Shown here: positions 10,063 through 35,400 of the stretch, one piece after another
How positions within the stretch are numbered: the first letter of the stretch is position 1
Layout: every line of letters begins with the position of its first letter
Assembly: GCF_964340395.1 (NCBI RefSeq)
Contig: NC_135549.1
Coordinates: 6,142,001-6,206,000, forward strand
From: Glandiceps talaboti
Taxonomy: Eukaryota; Hemichordata; Enteropneusta; Spengelidae
DNA: 64,000 nt
Direction: 5' to 3'
Position numbers and translations under genes: made by a program
The notes under the pieces: generated by a model
The model's database searches: none
The model's input: only the letters and a program-made list of their open reading frames with translations
Told to the model about the DNA's origin: nothing

Positions 10063-11027
10063 ATGATCAGTCAACATAATAATCAGTTTTCTGTCAATGG
10101 CGATAGGCTTTTTGATGTGCATTGTAAATCGTACTCTGTCTCAGAGTTTAATAGTGCTTTCTCAGGCAATCTATGTGATATTTTCTCGATTTCACATGTA
10201 AATGTACGGTCTCTAAGTAAAAACTACGGTGACTTTCAACTTTTATTTGAAAATAGTCTCCAGGCACAGTTTAAAATAATTGTTGTGTCTGAGATCTGGA
10301 AGGTGGAAAACAAAAGCATTTTTACCCTGCCAAATTATTCTTTTGAAGTAAACTGTCGAGATGTGGGACGTGGGGGAGGTGTAGGAATGTATGTTCATGA
10401 CAGCCTTCATTATAATATTCTGAACGATATTGTCATCACAGATGCTGAGTCTCTTTGGATTGAGGTTATTAACAGAAATAACAAATTTATCATAGGTACA
10501 ATATACAGACCTCCAAGTTCAAACTCAGACATATTTATTGATAGCTTGGAGCAAATTTTGTACCATAGAGTACAGGGTTATGCTGGGTGCTTTCTTGTCG
10601 GCGACTTCAACATTGACGTTTCAAAGCCTTGTGAGGCAACAGCTGATAAACTTCTTAGTGTTTTATCATGTTTACACTTTGAGCAAACGATAACTGGTGC
10701 AAGTGAGACGATCATCTGTACACAAATATGGCTCATTTGAATATTACATCGGGCACTCTGTTAGCCCATATCTCAGATCATTTGCCAACCTTTGCATTCT
10801 TTCAATCAATGTCCATGCATTCTGCATCAAAATCAAATGCACCTTTTAGGAATTATTCTAAATTCAAATTAGATTCATTTAGACATGATTTGCAAGATGA
10901 AACGTGGCATGAAGTATTGAACTGTAAAGATGTAAATGAAGCAATGACCAAGTTCACTAACACCTTCTTAAATATTTGTAATACCCATGCGCCACTCAAA
11001 AACATAATACCACAAGTTGAGCGCTAG
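10063..11027 (+). pseudogene. Non-LTR retrotransposon ORF2 start: apurinic-type endonuclease, frameshifted and 3'-truncated
   Basis: The first frame (10063-10740) shows endonuclease landmarks in order: SHVNVRSLSKN, the catalytic-region VVSEIW, RGGGVGMYV, IIGTIYRPPSS and GDFNID. A frameshift at about 10705 moves the end of the domain into the frame of 10728-11027 (DHLYTNMAHLN, then the ISDHLPTFAFF motif). The protein stops shortly after the endonuclease and no reverse transcriptase follows, so the 3' part of the element has been lost. It follows ORF1 (9466-10013) by about 50 bases, as in an intact two-ORF element. Confidence 0.8.
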
Positions 11028-11310
11028 GTGAGAACATCGCAATTCCTTTTCGATACTGTCGGGTGAAAAGGATTTTGCTATGATTCTAAGTCTCGGATGT
11101 GGTTGAAGACACTTTTGAATGTCACAGTCTGCATCTTTGGGTACACCAAACATTTTCCATACTAACTGATTTTGTTCGAATCCTTGACGAGATTTTACAA
11201 CCCAGTTTAGGTCATTGGCCATGATAGAATGATTAGTTAGTGCCGCTATGTCATGCTCCTCGAGAAATGAAATAATCTGGAATTTCTGATGCTCTCCAAA
11301 TGTGAACTTC
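11020..11310 (-). other. Unrecognised minus-strand reading frame abutting the retroelement
   Basis: A minus-strand frame through this stretch has protein-like composition, including FQIISFLEEHDIAALTN, NDLNWVVKSRQGFEQNQ and HPRLRIIAKSFSP. I do not recognise the family. It begins next to the truncated end of the plus-strand retroelement and runs up to the 32-bp minisatellite. It could be a piece of another mobile element, an orphan exon or chance. No splice sites convincingly bound it. Confidence 0.3.
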
Positions 11311-11538
11311 CAGTTCGATTCCCCAACCGCTGACCTCACTTCCAGTTCAATTCCCCAACCCCCAGACCTCACTTCCAGTTCAATTCCCCAACCCCTGACC
11401 TCACTTCCAGTTCAATTCCTCAACCCCTGACCTCACTTCAAGTTCAATTCCCCAACCCCTAACCTCACTTCTAGTTCAATTCTCCAACCCCTAACCTCAC
11501 TTCTAGTTCAATTCCCCAACCCCTAACCTCACTTTCAT
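11305..11538. repeat. 32-bp tandem minisatellite, about seven copies
   Basis: The unit contains GACCTCACTTCCAGTTCAAT followed by TCCCCAACCCCT. Starts of the GACCTCACT/AACCTCACT core fall at 11332, 11365, 11397, 11429, 11461, 11493 and 11525, giving a 32-base period with one 33-base step. Copies drift gradually, with GACCTC in the left units and AACCTC in the right ones. Confidence 0.95.
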
Positions 11539-12668
11539 TGTCAAACCTCAATTAAATTTAAACTAACTTAAAAGTGAGAATTAATACTTTTAGTGTGGTT
11601 TAAGTAACCGATGTCTTAACCAATACTGGGTAATGGTGTATGGAAGACAGTATAGACTGACATATGAATCCTCATAACAAGGGATAGTTGACACATATTG
11701 ATATCGATACGAGTAAGGAATAATGACAAGACAATCAATTCGTTAGAACTTTTATTAATAAAATACCATTATTACTAGAGTGTAAACTATAAAGCTATAC
11801 ATTGTGTATATGATAATAAATGTAATAAATACACATGTATATCAATTGTTAGTAGTCTATAAATACAATTGACGTAAAAAGCCTTCGCCATCACCGGATG
11901 TACAACCATTCTCACTGCTCTGTTACGATCAAGTACAGAATTCGTTCCCACGTCATGTTACCCTTCACTGACTCTATTTTATTCAACCATGTAGTAACCA
12001 ATAAGAAACAGCACATTCTATACGTTAAGAACAAAATCACAATTTCTTGCTACATTTTGTCTAACTGAAATAAATCATTTAAAAGTACTGAAACTAGACA
12101 CAGACACGCGGGCACTGATGTTTTGATACATCTGCACTTGATGTCTGCATGGTGGTATGTTACTTCATTTCATTCGGACAAAATGTTGCAAGAAACTGTA
12201 TTCATACAATTTTGCTATCTTAAGGTGTAGCGTGTGCAGTTTCTTATTGGTTTCTACGTGGTTGTATCAAAACAGAGCCAGTGAACGGTAACATGAAATG
12301 GGCGGTAAAGACTTTGAAATTGTTGCAACTTGGTATCAGCAGACTATTCATTTTGTCTCAGACCAATCCTCAAATCTTAATTGGTCACCATTTACAATCA
12401 AACTGTGCATTAATTAGTAAGAGTTTAAAGTGGCATAAAAAAACTTTTCTTTTTTTTGAAATGTTATTTGACTGAAGAACTTCAAGGTAGGCTACGTATT
12501 GAATAGTATCAAATGAATAAAGTTTATGATTTGTACATTGTTAGTACAAATTTGTAACAGTTCAGTGAGAATCGTTATATGTGTTAGTCACGTGGATGTG
12601 GATACCACATCAGTCATGAGCATACATAAAACAAATACGTAAGTATGTACGTACGTACGTACGTGCAT

Positions 12669-12713
<45 letters not shown>

Positions 12714-13502
12714 TACATACATACATACATACATACATACATACATACATACTATGAAAAAAGAAAGCATTGATACTGGTTTACAAAATATTTCATTTGC
12801 TCGTCAAACATGGGACGCGACAAATGTTCTGTACGCATGATTTGAAATTGCGTAGATGTGTACAATCATAGAAATCACGAATCTGCCGAACAAAGAAACA
12901 CACGATGTGCGAAGACGATTTGTAGGTTGTCTAACGGTCTTTGATGAAACAAAGACATTTCAGTGCAGCCAAATATATAGGTCTTTCTTGAAGAAATGGT
13001 CTTCCAGGCTAAGATGTCCCCTTAACGGTCTCTTTGCCGAAGGAAGTTGTTTCTTTGAAAGGAATAGCCATCACAAAAAACCTTGCGTACAAATTTCAAA
13101 AAATCGTCACATTTCAGAATTGCCTGTTGAAAGTCAGTTCACATTTCCTTCACATACTCAAATACATTAAAATACATATAACACTGCATCCGTTTCAAAC
13201 ATAACTATCAAGTGGCCAACTTACACCAAGCAGAAATCCACATACCACTATATTTCAGCAATGGTAGGTATGGAGTACTCAGTCCATTTACAACCAAATT
13301 TGTCACGACCATTAATTCTTTTACGTACACCTTGGACTTGTAAATATAATAGGATACACAATAAATTGATCAAGGTCATATATATGATAACCAAATACAT
13401 TGTAAAGTAATACATATCCTCATGGCTTCAATATCTCGAGGTAGAAGTGGTTGGAAGTAATGTCACACCAAGCCACGTCATTCTATAATAGTAGTTACTA
13501 AA
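11539..13502 (-). other. 3' untranslated and downstream region of netrin-4
   Basis: No coding sequence is recognised. Minus-strand AATAAA hexamers lie at 11983-11978 and 11756-11751 and could serve netrin-4, which would imply a long 3' UTR of about 1.5-1.75 kb. The stretch also holds the microsatellite at 12646-12753. Confidence 0.4.
12646..12753. repeat. Composite microsatellite (GTAC)n, (CA)n, (CATA)n
   Basis: GTAC units at the left are followed by about 40 bases of CA and then about 45 bases of CATA. Confidence 0.95.
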
Positions 13503-27450
<13,948 letters not shown>

Positions 27451-28660
27451 CTTCGTGTTAACAAAACCAAAAAAGTCTGTGAAGTGATGAAGACAACGCT
27501 ATGCCAAGATAAAACGTGGTTGTTAAATACTGTGTATGTCGTAAAAAAGTTGGTGTAGTGTCAGAACGCGATATGCGTAGACTGTTATGTACCGACTGAC
27601 GACTTTGTTATGTTCCACCGGTATTAATAACACGTTAAGCTTATGACTTCACGATAGCTTACGATCACAACGAGGCTTGATAGGATGTAAACAGCGATCA
27701 CGTGGTCTTCATCGCTCCACTTTCTATCAAGGTCACACTGACAAAAACGTAAGCAAGTATCTGGCCTTTCTCTTCATTGTCTTCCCTAAATAAGCCGAAA
27801 GGTTCATCTGTGTTTATGAATACCAAAAGTAAATATCGCCAGTAGTATAACCTTCATGTTGACAAAGATATGCCCTTAGACAAATCTTTGAACCGTGCAA
27901 ACCCGTTGAATCGCACATAACTCAATTTACAGATCTCTTGGTGAAACCACCTCCAAGAATGTTCCTTTTGTCTAACAGATAATTGGGCGCATAACACGTA
28001 TCGCTTTTCAATGCATAGGGTAGAAAGACAATGTCGAATCCGTCAGCCTTGGTTTATACAATTGTTACTAACATGCTTGTGGATACTCATTTTCGACCAC
28101 AATTTATACGCCCTGGTTTATATTAGAAGTTAATAAAAGTTCACAAAGTTGTCAGTACTAGTACTCAATGTACAATCCCAGTCTTTCTATCAGTGATAGA
28201 GGGACTGTGGTACAATACATGTAAGTACTATAATCGGTTTCCACAGAAACGTTGGCGGAGTATAACTTCGAGGTTATTGTCAAATATTATCCTTGAAACA
28301 TTTTAGTCCTAGTGTTGACATTTTCCGACCTGACCAACCATTGTCAGATGACAATCGATGCGACAGATGCATAATATCATGAGAGAGCGCTGTGACACGC
28401 ACTAGGTATCGTCTACGCCACGCTGCGTGCCATGCCATTCAACTCAGCGGACATAGACCTACCAGTCACCAACATTCTACTTAATCAGTGTGGGGAAACA
28501 ACCTGTCAAATTTAAACTTAATTAATTGACTTTGGAGTATTTGTATCTCGTCACCATAAATAACACAAGATAACTATTCCATCATTTAATTGGATAGATC
28601 TCATTCTTCGTTGTCGTTATTTGATTTGACATTGAAATAGTTTCACCCTGATTGATTATG
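27451..28660 (-). other. NTN4 5' flank and presumed promoter region
   Basis: This lies upstream of the NTN4 start codon. I see no clear TATA element, CpG cluster or additional exon. A 5' untranslated exon further away cannot be excluded. Confidence 0.35.
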
Positions 28661-29205
28661 TATGTACGTACTGCCTGTCTGTCTGCATGTATGTATGTAT
28701 GTATGTATGTATGTATGTATGTATGTATGTATGTATGTATGTATGTATGTATGTATGCATGTACGTACGTACGTACGTATGTTTGTCTATCTCTGTCTGT
28801 CTGTCTGTCTTTCTGTCTGTCTGTCTGCCTGTCTGCCTGTCTGTCTCTGTCTGTCTATTTATGTATGTATGTATGTATGTATGTATTTATGTATGTATGC
28901 ATGCATGTACGTACGTACGTACGTACGTATGTTTGTCTATTTCTGTTTGTTTGTCTGTCTGTCTGTCTGTCTGTCTCTGTCTATGTATGTATGTAATTAT
29001 GTATGTATGTATGTATGTGTGTATGATTGGTTGGTTGGTTGGTTGGTTGGTTGGTTGGTTGGTTGGTTGGTTGGTTGGTTGGTTGGTTGGTTCGATGGAT
29101 GAATGTAGGTTGGTTAGTTGATGGATAGATGGATTGGTAGGCAGGTATTAAAGTAGGTAGGTATGTTGGTAGGTAGATAGGAAGGAAGGTAGGTAGGTAG
29201 GTACT
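28660..29205. repeat. Composite tetranucleotide block (GTAT, GTAC, GTCT, GGTT, GGTA)
   Basis: A mosaic of tetranucleotide tracts: GTAT, GTAC and GTCT, then the same order again, then (GGTT)n at about 29028-29093 and imperfect GGTA/GGAT units. Each step differs from its neighbour by a single base in the unit. Confidence 0.95.
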
Positions 29206-29228
29206 AAGTGTTCATGGCCTCCGAATTG

Positions 29229-29415
29229 CAAATGAATGAATGAATGAATGAATGAATGAATGAATGAATGAATGAATGAATGAATAAATGAATGAATTGA
29301 ATGAATGAATGAATGAATGAATGAACGGACGGACGGACGAACGAACGAACGAATGAATGAATGAATGAATGAATGAATGAATGAATGAATGAATGAATGA
29401 ATGAATGAATGAATG
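29229..29415. repeat. (GAAT)n microsatellite with internal (GGAC)/(GAAC) segment
   Basis: About 45 tetranucleotide units, mostly GAAT, with a core of GGAC and GAAC units at 29325-29351. Confidence 0.97.
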
Positions 29416-32400
29416 TGCATGCGCGGGCATATGTGCCTGTGTGCGTGTGCTTAGGTGTTCATGAATGATTTACCATTTTAGAATCTCACTGATCGTCAGG
29501 TTCGTAGTCACAGAAGTATTTATGTAATGTTTCATCTACATGAATGTACTTGTATATTCAGCGAAATAGGAACACCCCCACCTATCAAACGTGTACAGAT
29601 GTTACAATTGACCCCAATCAAATCATATCAAAGTCACAAACGTTGTTTAGAAGAAAAGGCTTTTCCCTTGGGTGATACTCAATGAAATAGCAACTCACAT
29701 GTAATTGTTGAAACACCTTCACTTCATTTCAATCAACATGTGTCTTCCTATTATATTAAAGTAAATCACCTTTGTTATCATGTATAATTAAACTTGGATT
29801 TTATTCCACTTTTGTCAGTCAAGGAGATTGTAACATCGCGGACTCAGTTCCGTCTATCTCGGTCAAGGAGATAGTGGCAATGTTTTCAGATCGTCAACAT
29901 GGAACAGCTCTTCAGCTGAGATATGTTCTGCGACTGCGCACATGACGACAGGGATGCTTTAAAGCAGCGGGAACATGTTAAGAGAAGCCATCAGCTGAAC
30001 AGAATTTACTTGTAAAAGTTGGAAATTCAATCGAAAGCTTCCTTAGGCGAAAGTGCCAAATACCACTATTGAGGTCATTGTCACATGTGCATCACACTTA
30101 AAAACAAACCCCTTGTGAAATCATTGCAGTTTATTTTTCGAGTAAATGTTTATGTCATTCTAATCACAACGAAACACATGTGACCTCGGCATTTAAGGGT
30201 AGAACAATGTATTAAACACACTTATTCCAAGGTCACCGAACTAGTTTAAATCATGCTCCTGGGATAGGAGGACTACAACTCATTATTGTCTTCCTTCAAA
30301 AATATGACAAGCAGCTATCTATATTTAGATACATACACGTGTGGCCATGAAGTGTTCGCCTTCACCCCATGTAGCGTTCTATACTAGACTGCGACTGTAG
30401 AGTGCTAAAAATATGCATGATATGTTGGTGTGCCACGCACCTGTTTTCCAAATAGTTGGAAGCGCGCCATCAACGGTCATGTAAGTGTAAACGTTTTTGC
30501 GGACCTGAACACGAAACTACACTATTTGTTACATAGTTCAAGTAAATGTATATTGTGAACCATTTTCATTGAAATTTTCGTCTTGCTGTTTTCATGATTT
30601 TTACTTTTCACTGACAACATTTCGAATACGACACAAGTGAGCTATCAGGGGAAAGTATCTCCAGATGTGGAAGTCACTGACATACGGAAGTCGAAAACTT
30701 CTTTTGCCGTTTAGGGCGGCCCTTTTTATTTTTCTGTTTCTCATCTCCCGACCGACCCTAATTTGCAGCTCCGACATCAGAAAAAAAAAAGTTTTTTTAT
30801 TTCCGACCGACCCCTGAGCACAGCAAAATTGTAAGGTTCCTCATGGCGTCTTAGACCAGTTCTGCCGAGGCCACGACCTTGCGACATTGGCCCCCTAAAA
30901 TTACAAATGACGCAATAATTTTCCCACCTTGCGTCGCTTTGGCACATTCATTTTACGGCAGACATCAAAATTATCTAAGTCCACGGCCGGACCAGGCCAG
31001 GCTCTGACTCGACGTCAATCCCAGAAGAAGTATACTGACTGCGTAAGGGAAAGTTTTGTTGACATCATATAAGATACAGTGACAACGCGCAGTTCTATTG
31101 TTAACATAAAAATGCCACAAAACTTTGATAAACTTAATCTACAAATTGAAACATTAGAGGGAGCCGGGAGTAGAGGAGACTTCGAAATGGACGTCTCCCT
31201 CGTCACATGTTTTGTCTACCGTCACTGTCGTGACCTCTGACCTACTCACTGACGTGTGCGAAACACTGAACTTGCTACCGGAACGCGGAACATCTATCTG
31301 CCACAGCTCAGAAGCCTGAGTAAACCAAATTTATGGGAGAGGTTGTGATTTTCATTTGTTGATGGGTTAAATTAAATGAGTACATGTGTATTTTGATTCC
31401 GAAAAAAGCTGTGTTAGGGGATCTTGTTCCATGATGTTGACAGTGACACATGTGAATGTTGGGCACTGAATCAATGCGTAATCACTGGCATGGCTGGCCA
31501 CTATAGACGGCCGATGCATGTGCGCCCGGTCAGACATAAAGAACGAACTTGTTGTGCAAATCAGAAAAAATTAATGTGGTATTTACAGAGCATCCCAATT
31601 TTGACGTTGTTGATAGTTTTAGTTAAAGATTCAAGTTCTGAGTTTCAAGGACACCTAATGTCCGCTTTCCGTATCAAGTTTACAGTATGTAACTATGCTG
31701 TCATTTGATATAGCAGGACCAAATCATGATACACAGCCAGTAACGGTTAATTAATAAAAAATAAATTATTTTAAAGTTTGTTTGACTATCATTTGTAAGT
31801 TTTTCGTTCACATTTGGTACTTTTTAAAGGGATTTTTTTTCTTCAAAATGTCATGAATTTGAAGAGGGAATGATAAACACAGCAGTGTACTAGCAATTTT
31901 AAAAATGAAACAAGTGGTTACAAGTTTAGGATTTCTCAAAGTTTTTATTCAATCATATATTCACTGTGACTTATTTTGAAGTTGTTCTTTGTCCTTGTCT
32001 GAAAAAAGGGAATTATGAATTTGAGCACTGCTATTCATTGATATTCAGATTAAAAATTGTGACTACCTGGCTGTCCAATCTTTCTAAACAATATATAATA
32101 CACTCTGTAGAAATGACTTAAAATTACATAATCTTAATTGCCTTCTTTTTATAAGGTGTAATGTGTAGTACACAATTTTCAAAAATAGCTTACTGGGAAC
32201 TGTTATTATGAATGAAATTTTTTTATGTAGTTAGGAAACGGTCTATACGTAATGGAATATCTCAGACCACAGTATCTCTATAGTGGTCTAAGATAATTTA
32301 TATGAATATTTCATAGACAATAATAATTGACCCCACTCCCTGTCAAATGTCACCACTTTTTGCAACCAAGGGGCCTTTGTCCCCACTCGTTGGAAACCTT

Positions 32401-35400
32401 GGCAGAACACTGCCGTCTACCCACCCCCCACCCCCACCCCCACCCCCTTTGTTACGTCAGAGCAGCATGTGTCTTTCATCATGGCTGAAGCCGTTGAGGT
32501 TTGATGAGGGACAGGGCTCAAAATTAATACTGTCGCGCAGTACATTCAGCTGCAATGTAATAATAGCTCAGAATATTTCCATCATTTTCAAAATTATGCT
32601 TAAAATTGGTAAAGGTCATACTGCATTCCTAATTTCTTGACCAGTTTTTAGCTTTAAATCAGTTGTATCATCGGGGAAATGATCGACTCCATAGTGTTTC
32701 ATGACCCATGACATGCATGATTCCGATGTTTACATTATTACTTTTAATTACTTTTAAACAGTAAATCCCAAAGGAGTTCTGAGTTTTAGAAATGTTTACA
32801 TGTTATCTGGTGGATTATTTTGACAAGTTCACACTGAAGAAAAATTTTCATAGAAGTAATGATTTATATAAATGAAAATTCATCTCGCACACTGATGACA
32901 ATCACGTAAGTGTTTCAAAAAGTTACACACTGAAGTTCAAATTGGATAACTTGAAAAAATTGTTAGCGATGGCAATGCCACTTTGATTAATAATAATAGG
33001 ACAAATGTATTAGTACTCCTGATAAAATCATACAATGGTTCATGGCTACAGATATACACCCACCAGGATGATAAGTATTCAATCATCTTCTTACAAAGTT
33101 GTTCTACGGACTTGTCAACCTTGCTAAAATGAAGGAAAGAGACTTGTAACAAGGATTTCAATAAAGAGAAGAGAAAAGAAGTTGTAGAGAGACTGACAGG
33201 ACAGAAAGGACAGAGAGTAGAACTGAAAAAATGCAGATTTTTTTTTCTTGCCCCCTTTTTTTTTTATTTCGCCCGCCCGCCCCACCTGACTTTTCCATTG
33301 GAGATGAGAAACAAAAAAAAAAAAAACCTCACCCTTACATATATGTAAACTATACCGGATGGATACTAGTATATGTTTCATTGATACGTCGGCCGCGCAT
33401 TTGTGAATAAAGTGCAAGAGATTTACAAGCAGCATCTGTTTGCCAAGTGACGTTGAAACAGCTCAAGAGTTTACTCGGTTAAAGTTAGTTTTCTGTGGGT
33501 TGTAATACATGCAAACGATTACGTAGTCAACACGATAGAGGTCACGTCATCAGTATACAACATATGGTTGCTTTATGTAATCAAACCTTTTTCACGTCAC
33601 CACTCCTTCGAAATCGAACGAAAATTTTGTTTCTTTTAGAACAGCATTGCAGACAGTTGTCTCAGATTTATGAAAAAATGCCTGGAAACTTTCAATTAAC
33701 ACTGACGAGCAGTTAACTTGAAGTACACGATCGAGGAAATTTCGTCAAGATGTAAAGTCAAAAAGTACATCAGATACAGCGGGATAAGATGTGTCGTCAA
33801 CTTGCACTTCAGTCTGAACCTCGATCTCATTCCATCATCGACGTTCAATGAGGCGTACCATTCTTTCCCTATGCTATATTTAGACAATGTTCATGTTACA
33901 TAAAACCAGTAAAACGGAAAAAGTAACCTTCACCTGGTAACCCCGCGATCACCTTGTTTGTGCTGATGAATGTTCCAAATTCTTATCTGTCCACCTTCTC
34001 ACAACATACAAAATGCTGTGTATTATTCTACCGAATATTCTAAAAATAGAGTGTATTCTAAATATATATTGTAAGTTTCCCTCTCCTCAACACATGTTCC
34101 AATCAAAAAATGTGTCTAGATATCAAAATACTAGTATCTGACAGGAAGAGATCGTCTTTCTTTCACTATAATGGTTGTTTAGCCGTTACTCATATATCAC
34201 AGCAGAGAATCAATGCAAATTTAGAACTACTGCGAAGTGCGTCATGCGTTAAAGAAACAATCAGTAGATAATTCAAGTGGCATGAAACTCTCGTCCCGTG
34301 GGAGACATCAATTTTCTGGTAAAGCGAAATAGAGCTGTCAAGGAAGGAATATTTCCAACTACTTGCTAGAAAGCTTTCATAAAACACTTTGTAAAATCAT
34401 TTGGCTTTTTCATCCTTCGCAAGCATCTCAGTGTCGGGGGACAAGATTTGACAGATAGCCCTAAAAGTTTACAGACGTTTGGTGTGAGACGTACAAAGGG
34501 CCAGGATTTCTATTGACAATTTCCAGGTACATGTACACAGCGTATCTATGTTCTGTGTTAGTAGTATAAAGGGGGACCGTCTAAATGCAGTATAAAGGAC
34601 AAGGGTGGTCTAGGTCGCTTGATCCCTCATCACATATACACTATAGGCTGTCACAATGTTCAAATACTAACTCGGACAACGTCGTCTCCGTAGCTTCACA
34701 ATGACATTGTTTATTAACCGGTTGTCACGCGACATTGAATATTAGCCTTCACCGTCAACTCAGTCACCGTCAACCCATGTCACTTTACGTACTACTAATA
34801 GCTAATGTCCTGTCACGCAGGTGTCCACATCGTTATTCTCAAAAGTGCGAAGGTGTTGTGTTTGGCGTTGTGTGCATTTGAGTTATACAGGTAAAGTTGC
34901 AATTCTTGTAAATCTTGATTTGGCAAAATATTACATGTGTTATATTATATTATATATTACAAAGTAATACATATGTTTAGGATAACACAACCGATCCTAG
35001 TTAAAGCAGCCGACCCTAAACACTTTTTAAGCATTTAAAACATTCTTGACCTTCATGTACGTCTGTTTTCTTTCCCCGGTGATGTCTGTATATACATGTA
35101 TTTCATCAAAGTATCACAGAAGGGGTAGTCTGACTGACATTTCGTTTGTTTTTTGGGTCGCAATATTTTTCAAAAATAAAAACAATTAAAAAGATAAAAA
35201 ATAGAATCCAGACCTACCCTATTATCGGAAACACATAAGTATTTGTTTTCACCTTAGATCAGGGTGGATTTCTGAACCTTTCCGATAAAACCATGATAAA
35301 GAGTTAATGTTGTCAATATCAACGTGCGTGAAATATACCTGGTCAAGGTTATATAAAAGCAGAAAAGCACTGAGAGCGAAGAAATGAAAATGACGTCATA

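Noticed and set aside
7087-11027. 5' inversion (twin priming) of one retroelement to explain the head-to-head fragments
   Set aside because: The endonuclease ends of the two pieces are clearly different families, and the plus-strand ORF1 continues on the other side of the minus-strand piece, so nesting explains the layout better.
30711-33330. An inverted pair built on TTTCTCATCTCC and GGAGATGAGAAAC near 30740 and 33300
   Set aside because: The shared segment is short and lies in homopolymer-rich sequence; no wider alignment is visible by eye.
34983-35225. A third MITE copy sharing CCGACCCTAAAC and GACCTACCC
   Set aside because: Only short stretches match, and I could not find the GGCC termini or TTA duplication.
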